Assembly: GCA_013822265.1 (NCBI GenBank) | Contig: PNKD01000027.1 | Location: 1-38,259 of the forward strand | Direction of reading: 5' to 3' | DNA from: Leptothrix sp. (in: b-proteobacteria) | GTDB lineage: Bacteria; Pseudomonadota; Gammaproteobacteria; Burkholderiales; Burkholderiaceae_C | Length of the DNA stretch: 38,259 bases | Shown: positions 16,646-24,107 of the stretch, in pieces | How the letters are laid out: each line of letters starts with the position of its first letter | Position numbering within the stretch: the first letter of the stretch is position 1 | Notes under the pieces: model-generated | Databases searched by the model: none | Seen by the model: the letters and a program-made list of their open reading frames with translations, nothing else | Told to the model about the DNA's origin: nothing | Made by a program: the position numbers and the translations under genes

Positions 16646-17797
16646 TCAAGGCGATGACGCCAGGGCTGCGCGGCCGGCACGGGCCGACTGCAGCAACTGC
16701 GCGAGCACCTCGGGCACCTCGAAGACGGCGCGGTTGCGCACGGCGAGCGCATTCGCGCGGAAGCGTGGCAGGTCGGCCAGCAGTTCTTGCACGGCGGCAT
16801 CGACGTCGTGGAAGCTGCGCTTGACGACACCCAACCCCTGGGCCTGCACCCAGACCGTGTTCCAGCGTTCCTGCGGCATCGTCCAGGCGTTGCGGGTGAC
16901 GATGACCGGCAGCCCCTGCTGCACGGCCTCGCTCAGGCTGCCGGGCCCCGGTTTGCCGATAAAGAAATCGGCCAGCCGCATCCAGCGGGCCACGTCCTGC
17001 GTGTAACCCACGACGAAACGCGGCGCGGCCGATGGCAGGCTTCGCAGCTCTTCGGCCAGGGCGGCGTTGCGGCCGCACATCAGGATGAGCGGGGTTTCGG
17101 GTAAGGCCGTGGCGATGCGCTTCATGACGCGCGAGCCGGTGCCGCCAAAGAGCACCAGGCCCGTGGGCGTGGCGGCGTCCAGACCCAGGCGCAGGCGTTC
17201 GCCCGCCACATCCAGTGGCGTGGGCAGGTGGAAGTCAGGGCGCAGGATCATGCCGCTGCTGCGATGAATGCGGTGCGGCGGCACGCCCAGTTCACGCGCC
17301 TGCTGCGCGGCATGGTCCGTGCCGCACACCACATGCTGGACGGTGCCAGGTTCGATCCAGAAAGCCGGCGGGTGGTCGGCCATGTCGGTGAGCACGGTGA
17401 CGAAGGGCACGCCGGGCCGGGCCTGCGCCAGGCTGTCGTGCAGGGCGCGGTTGAAGTTGGGGATCAGGCTGACCACCAGGTCGGGCTGTGTCGCAGCCCA
17501 GTGCCGCGCCAGGCGCTGCACCAGCGACGCGTGGGCCAGGCGGATAAGCCCCTGCAGCAGCCGCAGTTCCTGCGCCAGCCCCAGGGTGAAGCCGCTGGCC
17601 AGGCGCTTGTTGTAAAGGTCCTCGGGCTCCATCCCGGTCACCCGGTGGAAGAGGCGGGTCGGGTCCAGCACCTCGGTCAGGTTGACCCTGCGCACGCGCC
17701 ACGGCCGGCCCTGCGAGACAATCACCTCTTCCAGCGCCTGTGCCGCTGCCCGGTGGCCGCCGCCTGCATTGAAGTAAACCAGGTCGACCTGCAGCAT
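16646..17797 (-). CDS. MGDG-synthase-like diacylglycerol glycosyltransferase (GT28)
   Basis: A 383-residue glycosyltransferase of the monogalactosyldiacylglycerol synthase/UgtP type. The N-terminal domain begins with FNAGGGHRAAAQAL (about residues 9-22), a lipid-acceptor landmark, followed by a typical VSLIPNFNRAL segment near 110. The C-terminal sugar-nucleotide domain has LVLFGGTGSRVMKRIA near 214 and KPGPGSLSEAVQQGLPVIV near 280. It should transfer a hexose (glucose or galactose) or glucuronate from a UDP-sugar to diacylglycerol on the cytoplasmic face; the sugar cannot be read from sequence. It lies between psd (37-base gap) and plcP (12-base gap), so the lipase product is its expected acceptor. 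An alternative role in cell-wall MurG-like chemistry is unlikely given the neighbours. Confidence 0.85.
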   Translation of the reverse strand: MLQVDLVYFNAGGGHRAAAQALEEVIVSQGRPWRVRRVNLTEVLDPTRLFHRVTGMEPEDLYNKRLASGFTLGLAQELRLLQGLIRLAHASLVQRLARHWAATQPDLVVSLIPNFNRALHDSLAQARPGVPFVTVLTDMADHPPAFWIEPGTVQHVVCGTDHAAQQARELGVPPHRIHRSSGMILRPDFHLPTPLDVAGERLRLGLDAATPTGLVLFGGTGSRVMKRIATALPETPLILMCGRNAALAEELRSLPSAAPRFVVGYTQDVARWMRLADFFIGKPGPGSLSEAVQQGLPVIVTRNAWTMPQERWNTVWVQAQGLGVVKRSFHDVDAAVQELLADLPRFRANALAVRNRAVFEVPEVLAQLLQSARAGRAALASSP

Positions 17798-17834
17798 GGG
17801 CTGGATGCTGGTTCGGCGCCGTGACGCAGGCGTG

Positions 17835-18713
17835 TCAGCCGTTATGCCCTGCGGGCAGCGTCATCAGCGCCTGCCCCATGCGCAGGCGCCGACCGCTTTC
17901 GATGCCCGGCGCCAGCCGCACGCCGGGGGGCGCGAAGACGATGATGGTCGAGCCGTGCTCGAACCAGCCCAGTTCCTGCCCCTTGACGACGGCCTGGTCG
18001 CAGGGCATCTCGTTCGGGCCCGCCCAGCGCAGGTGCAGCAACACGTTCAGAAAGTGCAGCCGGATGCTGGCCACCAGGATGGCCGCCACAGGCACCAGGG
18101 CCAGCGGCGTGCCGTCGGGCAGCCACATCTGAATCACGGCGCGCTCGTTCCGGCAGAACAGCGCGCGTACGCGCTTCAGTGCGATCGGGTTGACGTTCCA
18201 GGTGTCGCCGCTGATGTAGCTGACATGCCGGACGCTTCCGTCGCAAGGCGCGTGGAACCGGTGGTACATGCTGGATGTGAGGCGCAGCGTGACGTAGGTG
18301 CCGCCATCGAAAGGGGCTGCGCGCGACGCGGCACCGAACAGGTCCTGCATGCGGTAGGGCGAGCCCTTGGCCTGCAGCAGCATCCCGGCCTCGACCGGGC
18401 CGCAGGCGCCGACGATGGCGTCGCAAGGGCTCGCCAGCACCCCGGGCGTCATGTCGACCGTGCGCGCACCGGGCTTCAGCTCGCGCGTGAAGCAGGCATG
18501 CAAGCTGTCGAAGTGCGCGGCCTTCGCGTCGCTGAGGTCCAGTTCGGTGAACATCCGCCACACCGCGATCGACGCGCGACAGACCCAGGGGCTCCTGATC
18601 TTGCTGAACCAGCCCATGAAGCGTGTCAGCGCGATGCGCGGCACGCGGTTGGTGAGCAGGAAGTTGAGGTCCTCCTGCAGCAGCAGGCGGTCGCGCAGGC
18701 CGGACAGCGTCAT
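17835..18713 (-). CDS. psd: Phosphatidylserine decarboxylase proenzyme
   Basis: A 292-residue pyruvoyl-dependent decarboxylase precursor converting phosphatidylserine to phosphatidylethanolamine at the inner membrane. The catalytic features are SPCDAIVG (Asp, near residue 96), YHRFHAP (His, near 150), and the self-cleavage motif HGST near 254, whose Ser becomes the pyruvoyl group; here His replaces the usual Leu of LGST. ATG 18713 is chosen because the longer frame to 18788 overlaps ugd, and it lies 7 bases after the ugd stop. It is the second gene of the Pho-box-controlled operon. In a phosphate-starvation setting it may feed PlcP with PE or keep PE levels during turnover. Whether this is the only psd of the genome cannot be seen. 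Confidence 0.9.
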   Translation of the reverse strand: MTLSGLRDRLLLQEDLNFLLTNRVPRIALTRFMGWFSKIRSPWVCRASIAVWRMFTELDLSDAKAAHFDSLHACFTRELKPGARTVDMTPGVLASPCDAIVGACGPVEAGMLLQAKGSPYRMQDLFGAASRAAPFDGGTYVTLRLTSSMYHRFHAPCDGSVRHVSYISGDTWNVNPIALKRVRALFCRNERAVIQMWLPDGTPLALVPVAAILVASIRLHFLNVLLHLRWAGPNEMPCDQAVVKGQELGWFEHGSTIIVFAPPGVRLAPGIESGRRLRMGQALMTLPAGHNG

Positions 18714-18720
18714 CTGGGGT

Positions 18721-20088
18721 TCAAGCCGCCAAGGGCATAGGCGCATGGCTGATGCGCGGCAGCGCTTCGGCGCGGCCGATACCGACATACTCGAATCCGT
18801 GCTGCTTCATCAGCGCCGGGTCGTACAGATTGCGGCCGTCCAGCACCAGCGGCTGGCGCATGCACATGCGCAGCGCTTCGAAGTCGGGGCTGCGGAATTC
18901 GCGCCACTCCGTCACCACCAGCAAGGCCGACGCGCCCGCGGCAGCTGCCATCGGGCTGTCCACCAGTTCCAGCCCGGCCCGCCCGGGCCAGCGCGCGGCA
19001 ACACCCGGCATGGCCACGGGATCGAACGCGCGCACGGCGGCCCCGCGTTGCAGCAGTTCGTCGATCAGGTTCAGGCTCGGCGCCTCACGCAGGTCGTCGG
19101 TGCCGGGCTTGAAGGCCAGGCCCCAGAGCCCGATGACATGGCCGCGCAGGTCGTTGCCCAGGCGCGCCACCAGCCGTTCGCACAACAGGCGACGCTGGCG
19201 CTCGTTGACGTGCTGCACCGCGTCGAGCATGGCCAGCGGCACGCCGACGTCGGCGCCCATGCGGTGCAGCGCCTGCACGTCCTTCGGCAGGCAGGAGCCA
19301 CCCCAGCCGCAGCCGGCGTAGAGGAAGTGCGTGCCGATGCGCGGGTCGCTGCCGATGCCCAGCCGCACCTGCTCGATGTCGGCGCCCAGGCGCTCGGCCA
19401 GTGCGGCCATCTCGTTCATGAAGCTGATGCGCGTGGCCAGCATCGCATTGGCGACGTACTTGGTGAGCTCGGCGCTGCGCACGTCCATCGTCAGCAGGCG
19501 GTCGCGGTTGCGTAGAAAGGGCGCGTAGAGCGCACGCATCAGCAGCAGGGCTTGTTCATCGTCGGCGCCCACGATGATGCGATCGGGGCGCATGAAGTCC
19601 TCGATCGCATCGCCTTCCTTCAGGAACTCGGGGTTGGAGACGACGGCGAAAGGCACCAGTGCGGCACGCCGGCGCAGTTCGGCGGCCACCGCTGCGCGAA
19701 CCGCATCGGCCGTACCGACGGGCACCGTGCTCTTGTCGACGACCACCTTGTAGTCGAGCATGTGCTGGCCGATGGTCGCTGCCGCCTGCAGCACGTGTGC
19801 CAGGTCGGCCGAGCCGTCCTCCGCGGCGGGCGTGCCGACGGCGATGAACACGATGGTGCCGTGGCCCACGGCCGCAGCGGCGTCGGTAGTGAAGTGCAGG
19901 CGTCCGGCCTTGGCGTTACGCACGACCATCTCGCCCAGTCCCGGTTCGTGGATGGGAATCCGGCCGCACTGCAGCGCTGCCACGCGCGCCGGGTCGATGT
20001 CCAGGCACATCACGCTGTTGCCCATCTCGGACAGGCAGGCGGCCGTCACCAGGCCCACATAGCCGGCTCCGAACACGCACACTTTCAT
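18721..20088 (-). CDS. ugd: UDP-glucose 6-dehydrogenase
   Basis: A 455-residue NAD-dependent enzyme that oxidises UDP-glucose to UDP-glucuronate. The nucleotide fold starts at residue 1 ([13 protein letters not shown]), catalytic Cys is in GGSCLPKD near residue 263, and [11 protein letters not shown] near 157 and the C-terminal [11 protein letters not shown] near 338 are family blocks. The length is normal. ATG 20088 is preferred because GGGG lies 6 bases upstream; ATG 20094 (adding Met-Thr) is also possible. It is the first gene of the four-gene operon. Here its product is probably used for glucuronosyl-diacylglycerol, the phosphorus-free acidic lipid made under phosphate limitation by Agt-type enzymes, though UDP-glucuronate could also serve polysaccharides. 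Confidence 0.9.
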   Translation of the reverse strand: MKVCVFGAGYVGLVTAACLSEMGNSVMCLDIDPARVAALQCGRIPIHEPGLGEMVVRNAKAGRLHFTTDAAAAVGHGTIVFIAVGTPAAEDGSADLAHVLQAAATIGQHMLDYKVVVDKSTVPVGTADAVRAAVAAELRRRAALVPFAVVSNPEFLKEGDAIEDFMRPDRIIVGADDEQALLLMRALYAPFLRNRDRLLTMDVRSAELTKYVANAMLATRISFMNEMAALAERLGADIEQVRLGIGSDPRIGTHFLYAGCGWGGSCLPKDVQALHRMGADVGVPLAMLDAVQHVNERQRRLLCERLVARLGNDLRGHVIGLWGLAFKPGTDDLREAPSLNLIDELLQRGAAVRAFDPVAMPGVAARWPGRAGLELVDSPMAAAAGASALLVVTEWREFRSPDFEALRMCMRQPLVLDGRNLYDPALMKQHGFEYVGIGRAEALPRISHAPMPLAA

Positions 20089-20144
20089 GGTCATCCCCAA
20101 CGCGTCCGGTGGACGCCTGATGCGGCGGATGGTCCGCAACAGCG

Positions 20145-20162
20145 ATGACGGCTGCGTGACCC
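20145..20162 (-). promoter_or_regulatory. Candidate Pho box of the ugd-psd-plcP operon
   Basis: On the minus strand: GGGTCAC-GCAG-CCGTCAT, two GTCA cores exactly 11 bases apart. A possible -10 GACCAT (plus-strand 20129-20134) follows after 10 bases, and ugd starts 56 bases after the box. It shares the 175-base divergent region with the aminotransferase Pho box. Confidence 0.65.
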
Positions 20163-20200
20163 GACGGCGTCAGGTCCGTGACGGTGCGTCGGGCCCCGGG

Positions 20201-20218
20201 TGTTCATCAGGCTGTCAA
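20201..20218 (+). promoter_or_regulatory. Candidate Pho box of the aminotransferase gene
   Basis: TGTTCAT-CAGG-CTGTCAA with TTCA and GTCA cores 11 bases apart. Ten bases later TACAAG (20229-20234) is a good -10 candidate, placing transcription start near 20241 and leaving a leader of about 23 bases before ATG 20264. Confidence 0.65.
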
Positions 20219-20263
20219 CAGCGCACCGTACAAGGGCTGTGTTGATCACTCTCCCACAAGACC

Positions 20264-21913
20264 ATGAGCGACCCCATCGTGTTGAGTGCCATCGCCGTGG
20301 CATCCCTCGCTGCCGCACTCCCTTTTGCGCGGCGCCGCGTGGAGCTCTCGCTGGCCAAGCACCCCTCGCTCACCGGTCACTCGCGCATGGCGAAGCGCGT
20401 GGCGCGATTGCTGCCAGGCTATGCCTACGACGAAACGCAGTTCTTCGGCAGTGACGGCGCGCCGGCCGCCGTCCAGGCGCAGCGCCACGCAGGCTTCATG
20501 CGTCTGGCAGCACAGTTGGGAACGCGCCACGCGCAGAGCATCGAAGCCACCCGGCACGCCCGCGAGGGGCTGTCAGACCTGCAGTTCACCGGCGCCTACC
20601 GCGTGCCCTTCCAGTACAGCCCCTACCTGCGCCAGCACCTGGCGGTGGGCGCCTTCGTGCAGCGCACCGATGGTGTCACGGTCACCGACCTGGACGGCCA
20701 GTCTTTCTACGACCTCACCGGTTCCTACGGCGTGAACGTCTTTGGCCACGACTTCTACAAGGCCTGCATCGCCGAGGGCAGCGCGCGCGCCGCCGAACTC
20801 GGTCCCATCCTGGGCAGCTACCACCCGGCAGTTGCATGGAACGTCGGGCAGCTGCGCCGCATCTCGGGGCTGGACGAGGTCAGCTTCCACATGAGCGGCA
20901 CCGAGGCCGTGATGCAGGCCGTGCGTCTGGCGCGCTACCACACCAAGCGCAAGTACCTGGTTCGCTTCAATGGCGCCTACCACGGCTGGTGGGAGGACGT
21001 GCAGCCCGGCCCCGGAAACCCGCTGCCCCCCGGCCACACCTACACGCTCAAGGAGATGGACGCCGACACGCTGCGTGTGCTGCGGCGGCGCAGCGACATC
21101 GCCTGCGTGCTGGTGAACCCTCTGCAGGCGCTTCACCCGAACAGGGCTGCGCCCTCGGACAACACTTTGATGGACAGCGGCCGCCGTGCCGCGTTCGACC
21201 GCGAGGCCTACACCACCTGGCTGCAGCAGCTACGCCAAGTGTGCACCGAGCGCGGCATCGTGCTGATCTTCGACGAGGTGTTCATGGGCTTCCGGCTGGC
21301 GCCCGGTGGCGCGCAGGAATACTTCGGTGTGCAGGCCGACCTCGTCACCTATGGCAAGACCCTGGGCGGCGGCCTGCCGGTGGGCGTGGTCTGCGGCAAG
21401 GCGGCGCTGATGAAGCGCTACCGCGAGGAACGCCCGGCAGACATCTGCTTCGCGCGGGGCACCTTCAACGCCCACCCCTACGTGATGGGCGCGATGCAGG
21501 TCTTCCTGGAGCGCCTGCACAGCGCGCCGGTGAGGGCCCTCTACGCCAACCTCGACACCACCTGGAACCGCCGCGCCGAGCAGATGAACCTGCGTCTGCG
21601 CGAGGCCGGCCTGCCGGTGCAGGTGGCCAACCTGTCCAGCGTGTGGACGGTGTTCTACACGCAGCCCTCGCGCTACAACTGGATGCTGCAGTTCTACCTG
21701 CGCGCCCACGGCCTGCACCTCAGCTGGGTGGGCACCGGGCGCCTGATCTTCAGCCTGAACTACAGCCAGACCGACTTCGACGAGGTGGTGTCGCGCTTCG
21801 TGGCGGCGGCGCGCGAGATGCAGGCCGATGGCTGGTGGTGGCAGGACGACAGGCTGACCAACCGGTCGATACGTCGCGGGCTGCTGCGCGAGATACTGCG
21901 CCAGGGTTTCTGA
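20264..21913 (+). CDS. Membrane-anchored class III aminotransferase
   Basis: A 549-residue PLP enzyme related to glutamate-1-semialdehyde aminomutase but about 120 residues longer. The extension starts with a probable membrane helix (IVLSAIAVASLAAALPFA, residues 5-22) followed by basic and helical sequence. Class III landmarks are HMSGTEAVMQAVRLAR near residue 210, RFNGAYHGWWE near 235, LIFDEVFMGFR near 331, and the Schiff-base lysine K365 in TYGKTLGGGLPVG. The heme enzyme is soluble and about 430 residues, so this is a paralogue with another role. It is divergent from ugd with its own Pho box and ends in a strong terminator, so it is a single-gene unit inside the lipid-remodelling cluster. 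Transamination of a lipid-linked keto or aldehyde group is an inference. The substrate is unknown. Confidence 0.85.
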   Translation: MSDPIVLSAIAVASLAAALPFARRRVELSLAKHPSLTGHSRMAKRVARLLPGYAYDETQFFGSDGAPAAVQAQRHAGFMRLAAQLGTRHAQSIEATRHAREGLSDLQFTGAYRVPFQYSPYLRQHLAVGAFVQRTDGVTVTDLDGQSFYDLTGSYGVNVFGHDFYKACIAEGSARAAELGPILGSYHPAVAWNVGQLRRISGLDEVSFHMSGTEAVMQAVRLARYHTKRKYLVRFNGAYHGWWEDVQPGPGNPLPPGHTYTLKEMDADTLRVLRRRSDIACVLVNPLQALHPNRAAPSDNTLMDSGRRAAFDREAYTTWLQQLRQVCTERGIVLIFDEVFMGFRLAPGGAQEYFGVQADLVTYGKTLGGGLPVGVVCGKAALMKRYREERPADICFARGTFNAHPYVMGAMQVFLERLHSAPVRALYANLDTTWNRRAEQMNLRLREAGLPVQVANLSSVWTVFYTQPSRYNWMLQFYLRAHGLHLSWVGTGRLIFSLNYSQTDFDEVVSRFVAAAREMQADGWWWQDDRLTNRSIRRGLLREILRQGF

Positions 21914-21956
21914 GGCCTTTGTCGCCTTAATGGCCGCGACCGCGAACAAAGTAAAT

Positions 21957-21983
21957 GGCGCCCCGCGGGGCGCCTTCTTGTTT
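21957..21983 (+). terminator. Rho-independent terminator of the aminotransferase gene
   Basis: GGCGCCCC (21957-21964) and GGGGCGCC (21967-21974) form a perfect 8-bp stem with a 2-base apparent gap (probably a 4-base loop), followed directly by TTCTTGTTT. It lies 43 bases after the stop codon and is the clearest intrinsic terminator in the window. Confidence 0.85.
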
Positions 21984-21992
21984 CACGCCCTG

Positions 21993-22073
21993 TCACGCCA
22001 GGGCGTGGGCGATCCAGAGCGTGATCGTGGTGACGATCGCCGAGACGTACATGAAGCGGATACGCAAGGGCAT
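21993..22073 (-). CDS. 26-residue membrane microprotein
   Basis: A small frame encoding 26 residues: a short basic start (MPLRIRF) and one hydrophobic helix (MYVSAIVTTITLWIAHAL). ATG 22073 is preceded by GAGAGG with about 6-7 bases spacing, which overlaps the stop codon of the upstream membrane-protein gene 9 bases away. Gene order, ribosome binding site, and a single-span topology all support translation. It is probably a subunit or regulator of the neighbouring integral membrane protein. I do not recognise a family. The main alternative is a chance frame in a GC-rich spacer, which rarely gives both a good ribosome site and an uninterrupted helix. Confidence 0.6.
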   Translation of the reverse strand: MPLRIRFMYVSAIVTTITLWIAHALA

Positions 22074-22082
22074 GGCAGCCTC

Positions 22083-22715
22083 TCAGGAATGGTGGGAGCC
22101 CTGCTGGGCGTGAAGCATCGGGTCGATCAACTCTCCGCGCAGCAGTGCCAGCGGAGCGCGCCAATAGAGCATGGCGTCGTGGAAGGGGTCGGTCAGGATC
22201 TTGGTGACCCACACCAGACCGGTCTGCACGTCGACCAGGAAGAACAGGTGCACGGTGCGGAACAGCAGCCCACCCACGCCCAGCGCCAGCCACGCCATGC
22301 CCACGTCGTGCAGCCAGCCGTCGAAGCCGACGGCCGGCGCGATCAGCCCGCCTACCGAAGGCGACAGCCAAAGCACCACCGGCATGGCCACCCACACCAT
22401 CATCAGCACGACCTTGCGGCGCAGGTTGTAGCCGACCTTGATGTCTTCCTTGTGTTCGTGCGTAGCCTGGTTGACGTGGTCGTAGCCCTTCGGCTCGAAG
22501 AAGAAGTGTCCTGCCTGGCGGGTGCTCATGCTCACGCCCCAGGCCAGCAGCGCGGCGCTGGCGGGGTCGACGAAGAGCAGCACGTAGGCGACGATGAAAC
22601 TCAGCGCGCTGATGAAGTGCAGCGCCTGGTTGATGCGGCTGTGGTGGTAGTACCGGTGGTCGTCCCAGCGTTGGATGGCCAGGGCCTGCAGGAAGTCCTT
22701 CAAGGGCAGCTCCAT
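22083..22715 (-). CDS. Integral membrane protein, Mpo1-like features
   Basis: A 210-residue protein with about four membrane segments: INQALHFISALSFIVAYVLLF (about 29-49), ALLAWGVSMST (55-65), VVLMMVWVAMPVVLWL (100-116), and a C-terminal one near 135-160. Conserved-looking His residues occur in RYYHHSRINQALHF, GHFFFEPKGYDHVNQATHEHKED and HLFF. The N-terminal HHSRIN and GHFFFEP elements recall Mpo1/YGL010w-type membrane dioxygenases that bind iron through His and act on lipids, but similarity is partial and this is inference. ATG 22715 has a poor ribosome site and, with a promoter from the distal Pho box, a leader of only about 11 bases. It is followed by the 26-residue microprotein and divergent from the GT4 gene. 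Confidence 0.7.
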   Translation of the reverse strand: MELPLKDFLQALAIQRWDDHRYYHHSRINQALHFISALSFIVAYVLLFVDPASAALLAWGVSMSTRQAGHFFFEPKGYDHVNQATHEHKEDIKVGYNLRRKVVLMMVWVAMPVVLWLSPSVGGLIAPAVGFDGWLHDVGMAWLALGVGGLLFRTVHLFFLVDVQTGLVWVTKILTDPFHDAMLYWRAPLALLRGELIDPMLHAQQGSHHS

Positions 22716-22724
22716 GTGGTTAGC

Positions 22725-22742
22725 GTGACGGCATCGTGACCA
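22725..22742 (-). promoter_or_regulatory. Proximal Pho-box-like site of the membrane protein gene
   Basis: Minus strand: TGGTCAC-GATG-CCGTCAC, two GTCA cores 11 bases apart. It ends only 9 bases before ATG 22715, too close to be the activating box of this gene, so it may be a second binding site, part of a longer PhoB array, or act on the divergent gene. Confidence 0.5.
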
Positions 22743-22748
22743 CGGTGC

Positions 22749-22766
22749 GTGAACGCATCGTGACGC
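22749..22766 (-). promoter_or_regulatory. Distal Pho box of the membrane protein gene
   Basis: Minus strand: GCGTCAC-GATG-CGTTCAC, with GTCA and TTCA cores 11 bases apart. A possible -10 CACGAT (plus-strand 22733-22738) follows after 10 bases, within the proximal box. Confidence 0.55.
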
Positions 22767-22804
22767 GCTGATGGCGCTTGCATGTCTTGTCGATACCGGC
22801 GGCG

Positions 22805-22822
22805 CTGTCATCGAACTGTTGC
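22805..22822 (+). promoter_or_regulatory. Candidate Pho box of the GT4 glycosyltransferase gene
   Basis: CTGTCAT-CGAA-CTGTTGC: the first 7-mer is a perfect consensus match, the second is partial (GTTG core). GACCAT (22833-22838) lies 10 bases on and is the same hexamer seen in the ugd promoter. It would start transcription at about the ATG (22845). Confidence 0.5.
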
Positions 22823-22844
22823 TGTCGGACGCGACCATCGCGGG

Positions 22845-24107
22845 ATGGCCACGGCATCCGAGGACACGATCTTGGTAGACACCTACCTGCCCCAGCGGCG
22901 CTCACTGCGCGTGGCGCTGGTCACCGAGACCTATCCGCCTGAGGTCAATGGCGTGGCCGCCACGGTCTCGCGCGTGGTCGAAGGCCTGCGCGAGCGCGGC
23001 CATCAGCTGCAACTGGTGCGGCCACGCCAGGCCTCCGGGCATGAACTGGCGGATGCGCCACACTCCGGCGAGGTGCTCATGCGCGGCTTCAGCATCCCGC
23101 GTTACCCGCAACTGAAGATGGGCCTGCCTGCCCGCCAGGCGCTGCTGCGCCTGTGGACCACGCAGCGGCCCGACGTGGTGCACATCGTCACCGAAGGGCC
23201 GTTGGGCTGGTCGGCACTGCAGGCGGCCACCCGGCTCAGGCTGCCGATGGTCAGCGACTTTCGCACCAACTTCCACGCCTACAGCAGCCACTATGGCGTC
23301 GGCTGGCTGCGCACGCCGGTGATGGCCTACCTGCGCAAGTTCCACAACCGCACCCACTGCACGATGGTGCCGACCGACGCACTGCGCAGCGAGTTGGCCG
23401 CAGCCGGCTTCCAACGCCTGCGCTTGGTGGCGCGCGGTGTCGACACGCGGCGCTTCACGCCGGCCCGCCGCAGCGACCTGCTCCGTGCCCAATGGGGGGC
23501 CACGCCGAACACCCTGGTGGCGCTGTGCGTGGGACGGCTCGCGGCCGAGAAGAACCTGGGGGCGCTGATCGATGCCGCCGCCGCGATGCGCGAGCACGAG
23601 CCCGGCATGCGACTGGTGCTGGTGGGCGACGGCCCCGAGCGCACCCGCCTGCAGAAGCTCTGTCCCGATGCGGTCTTCAGCGGCGTGCGTCATGGCGACG
23701 ACTTGGCCGCCCACTACGCATCGGCCGACATCTTCCTCTTCCCCAGCATGACCGAAACCTTCGGCAACGTCGTGCCCGAGGCCATGGCCAGCGGTCTGGC
23801 CGTGGTGGCGTACGACCATGCGGCCGCCGGGCAACTGGTGCGCCATGGCCACAACGGTCTGCTGGCGCGCTTCGACGATCAGCCCGAGTTCTGCCGCGTC
23901 GCGCGCCGGGCAGCAGCCGACCGCGCGCAGGTGCGCGCCCTGGGGCTTCAGGCGCGCGCCAGCGTGCTGGGCCTGGACTGGAGCCGCATCGTCGACGCCG
24001 TCGAGTCGGAATACACCGCTGCCATCTGGGGCGTCAGCGCCTACGCACCTGCCGTGCTTGCAGCACCACCATGCACCCCGCAACACACAGACCCAGTCCG
24101 CCCATGA
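22845..24107 (+). CDS. GT4 glycosyltransferase, Agt/SqdX-like lipid type
   Basis: A 420-residue GT-B enzyme. The N-terminal domain has LRVALVTETYPPEVNGVAAT (about residues 21-40), the signature of SqdX/Agt/PimB-like lipid glycosyltransferases. The C-terminal donor domain has VALCVGRLAAEKNL near 226, LVGDGPERTRLQ near 259, and the EX7E motif ETFGNVVPE near 305. Agt-type enzymes add glucose or glucuronate to diacylglycerol in phosphate-starved Agrobacterium and marine bacteria; Ugd in the same cluster could supply UDP-glucuronate. The first start is ATG 22845, which lies where the Pho promoter would begin transcription; TTG 22872, preceded by AGGA, is an alternative. Its 3-prime end overlaps the convergent lplT coding region by 74 bases. 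Confidence 0.83.
   Translation: MATASEDTILVDTYLPQRRSLRVALVTETYPPEVNGVAATVSRVVEGLRERGHQLQLVRPRQASGHELADAPHSGEVLMRGFSIPRYPQLKMGLPARQALLRLWTTQRPDVVHIVTEGPLGWSALQAATRLRLPMVSDFRTNFHAYSSHYGVGWLRTPVMAYLRKFHNRTHCTMVPTDALRSELAAAGFQRLRLVARGVDTRRFTPARRSDLLRAQWGATPNTLVALCVGRLAAEKNLGALIDAAAAMREHEPGMRLVLVGDGPERTRLQKLCPDAVFSGVRHGDDLAAHYASADIFLFPSMTETFGNVVPEAMASGLAVVAYDHAAAGQLVRHGHNGLLARFDDQPEFCRVARRAAADRAQVRALGLQARASVLGLDWSRIVDAVESEYTAAIWGVSAYAPAVLAAPPCTPQHTDPVRP

Noticed and set aside
17798-17834. Possible internal Pho box between psd and the MGDG-synthase-like gene
   Set aside because: Only one GTCA core is found; no partner at 11 bases, so transcription probably continues from the ugd promoter.
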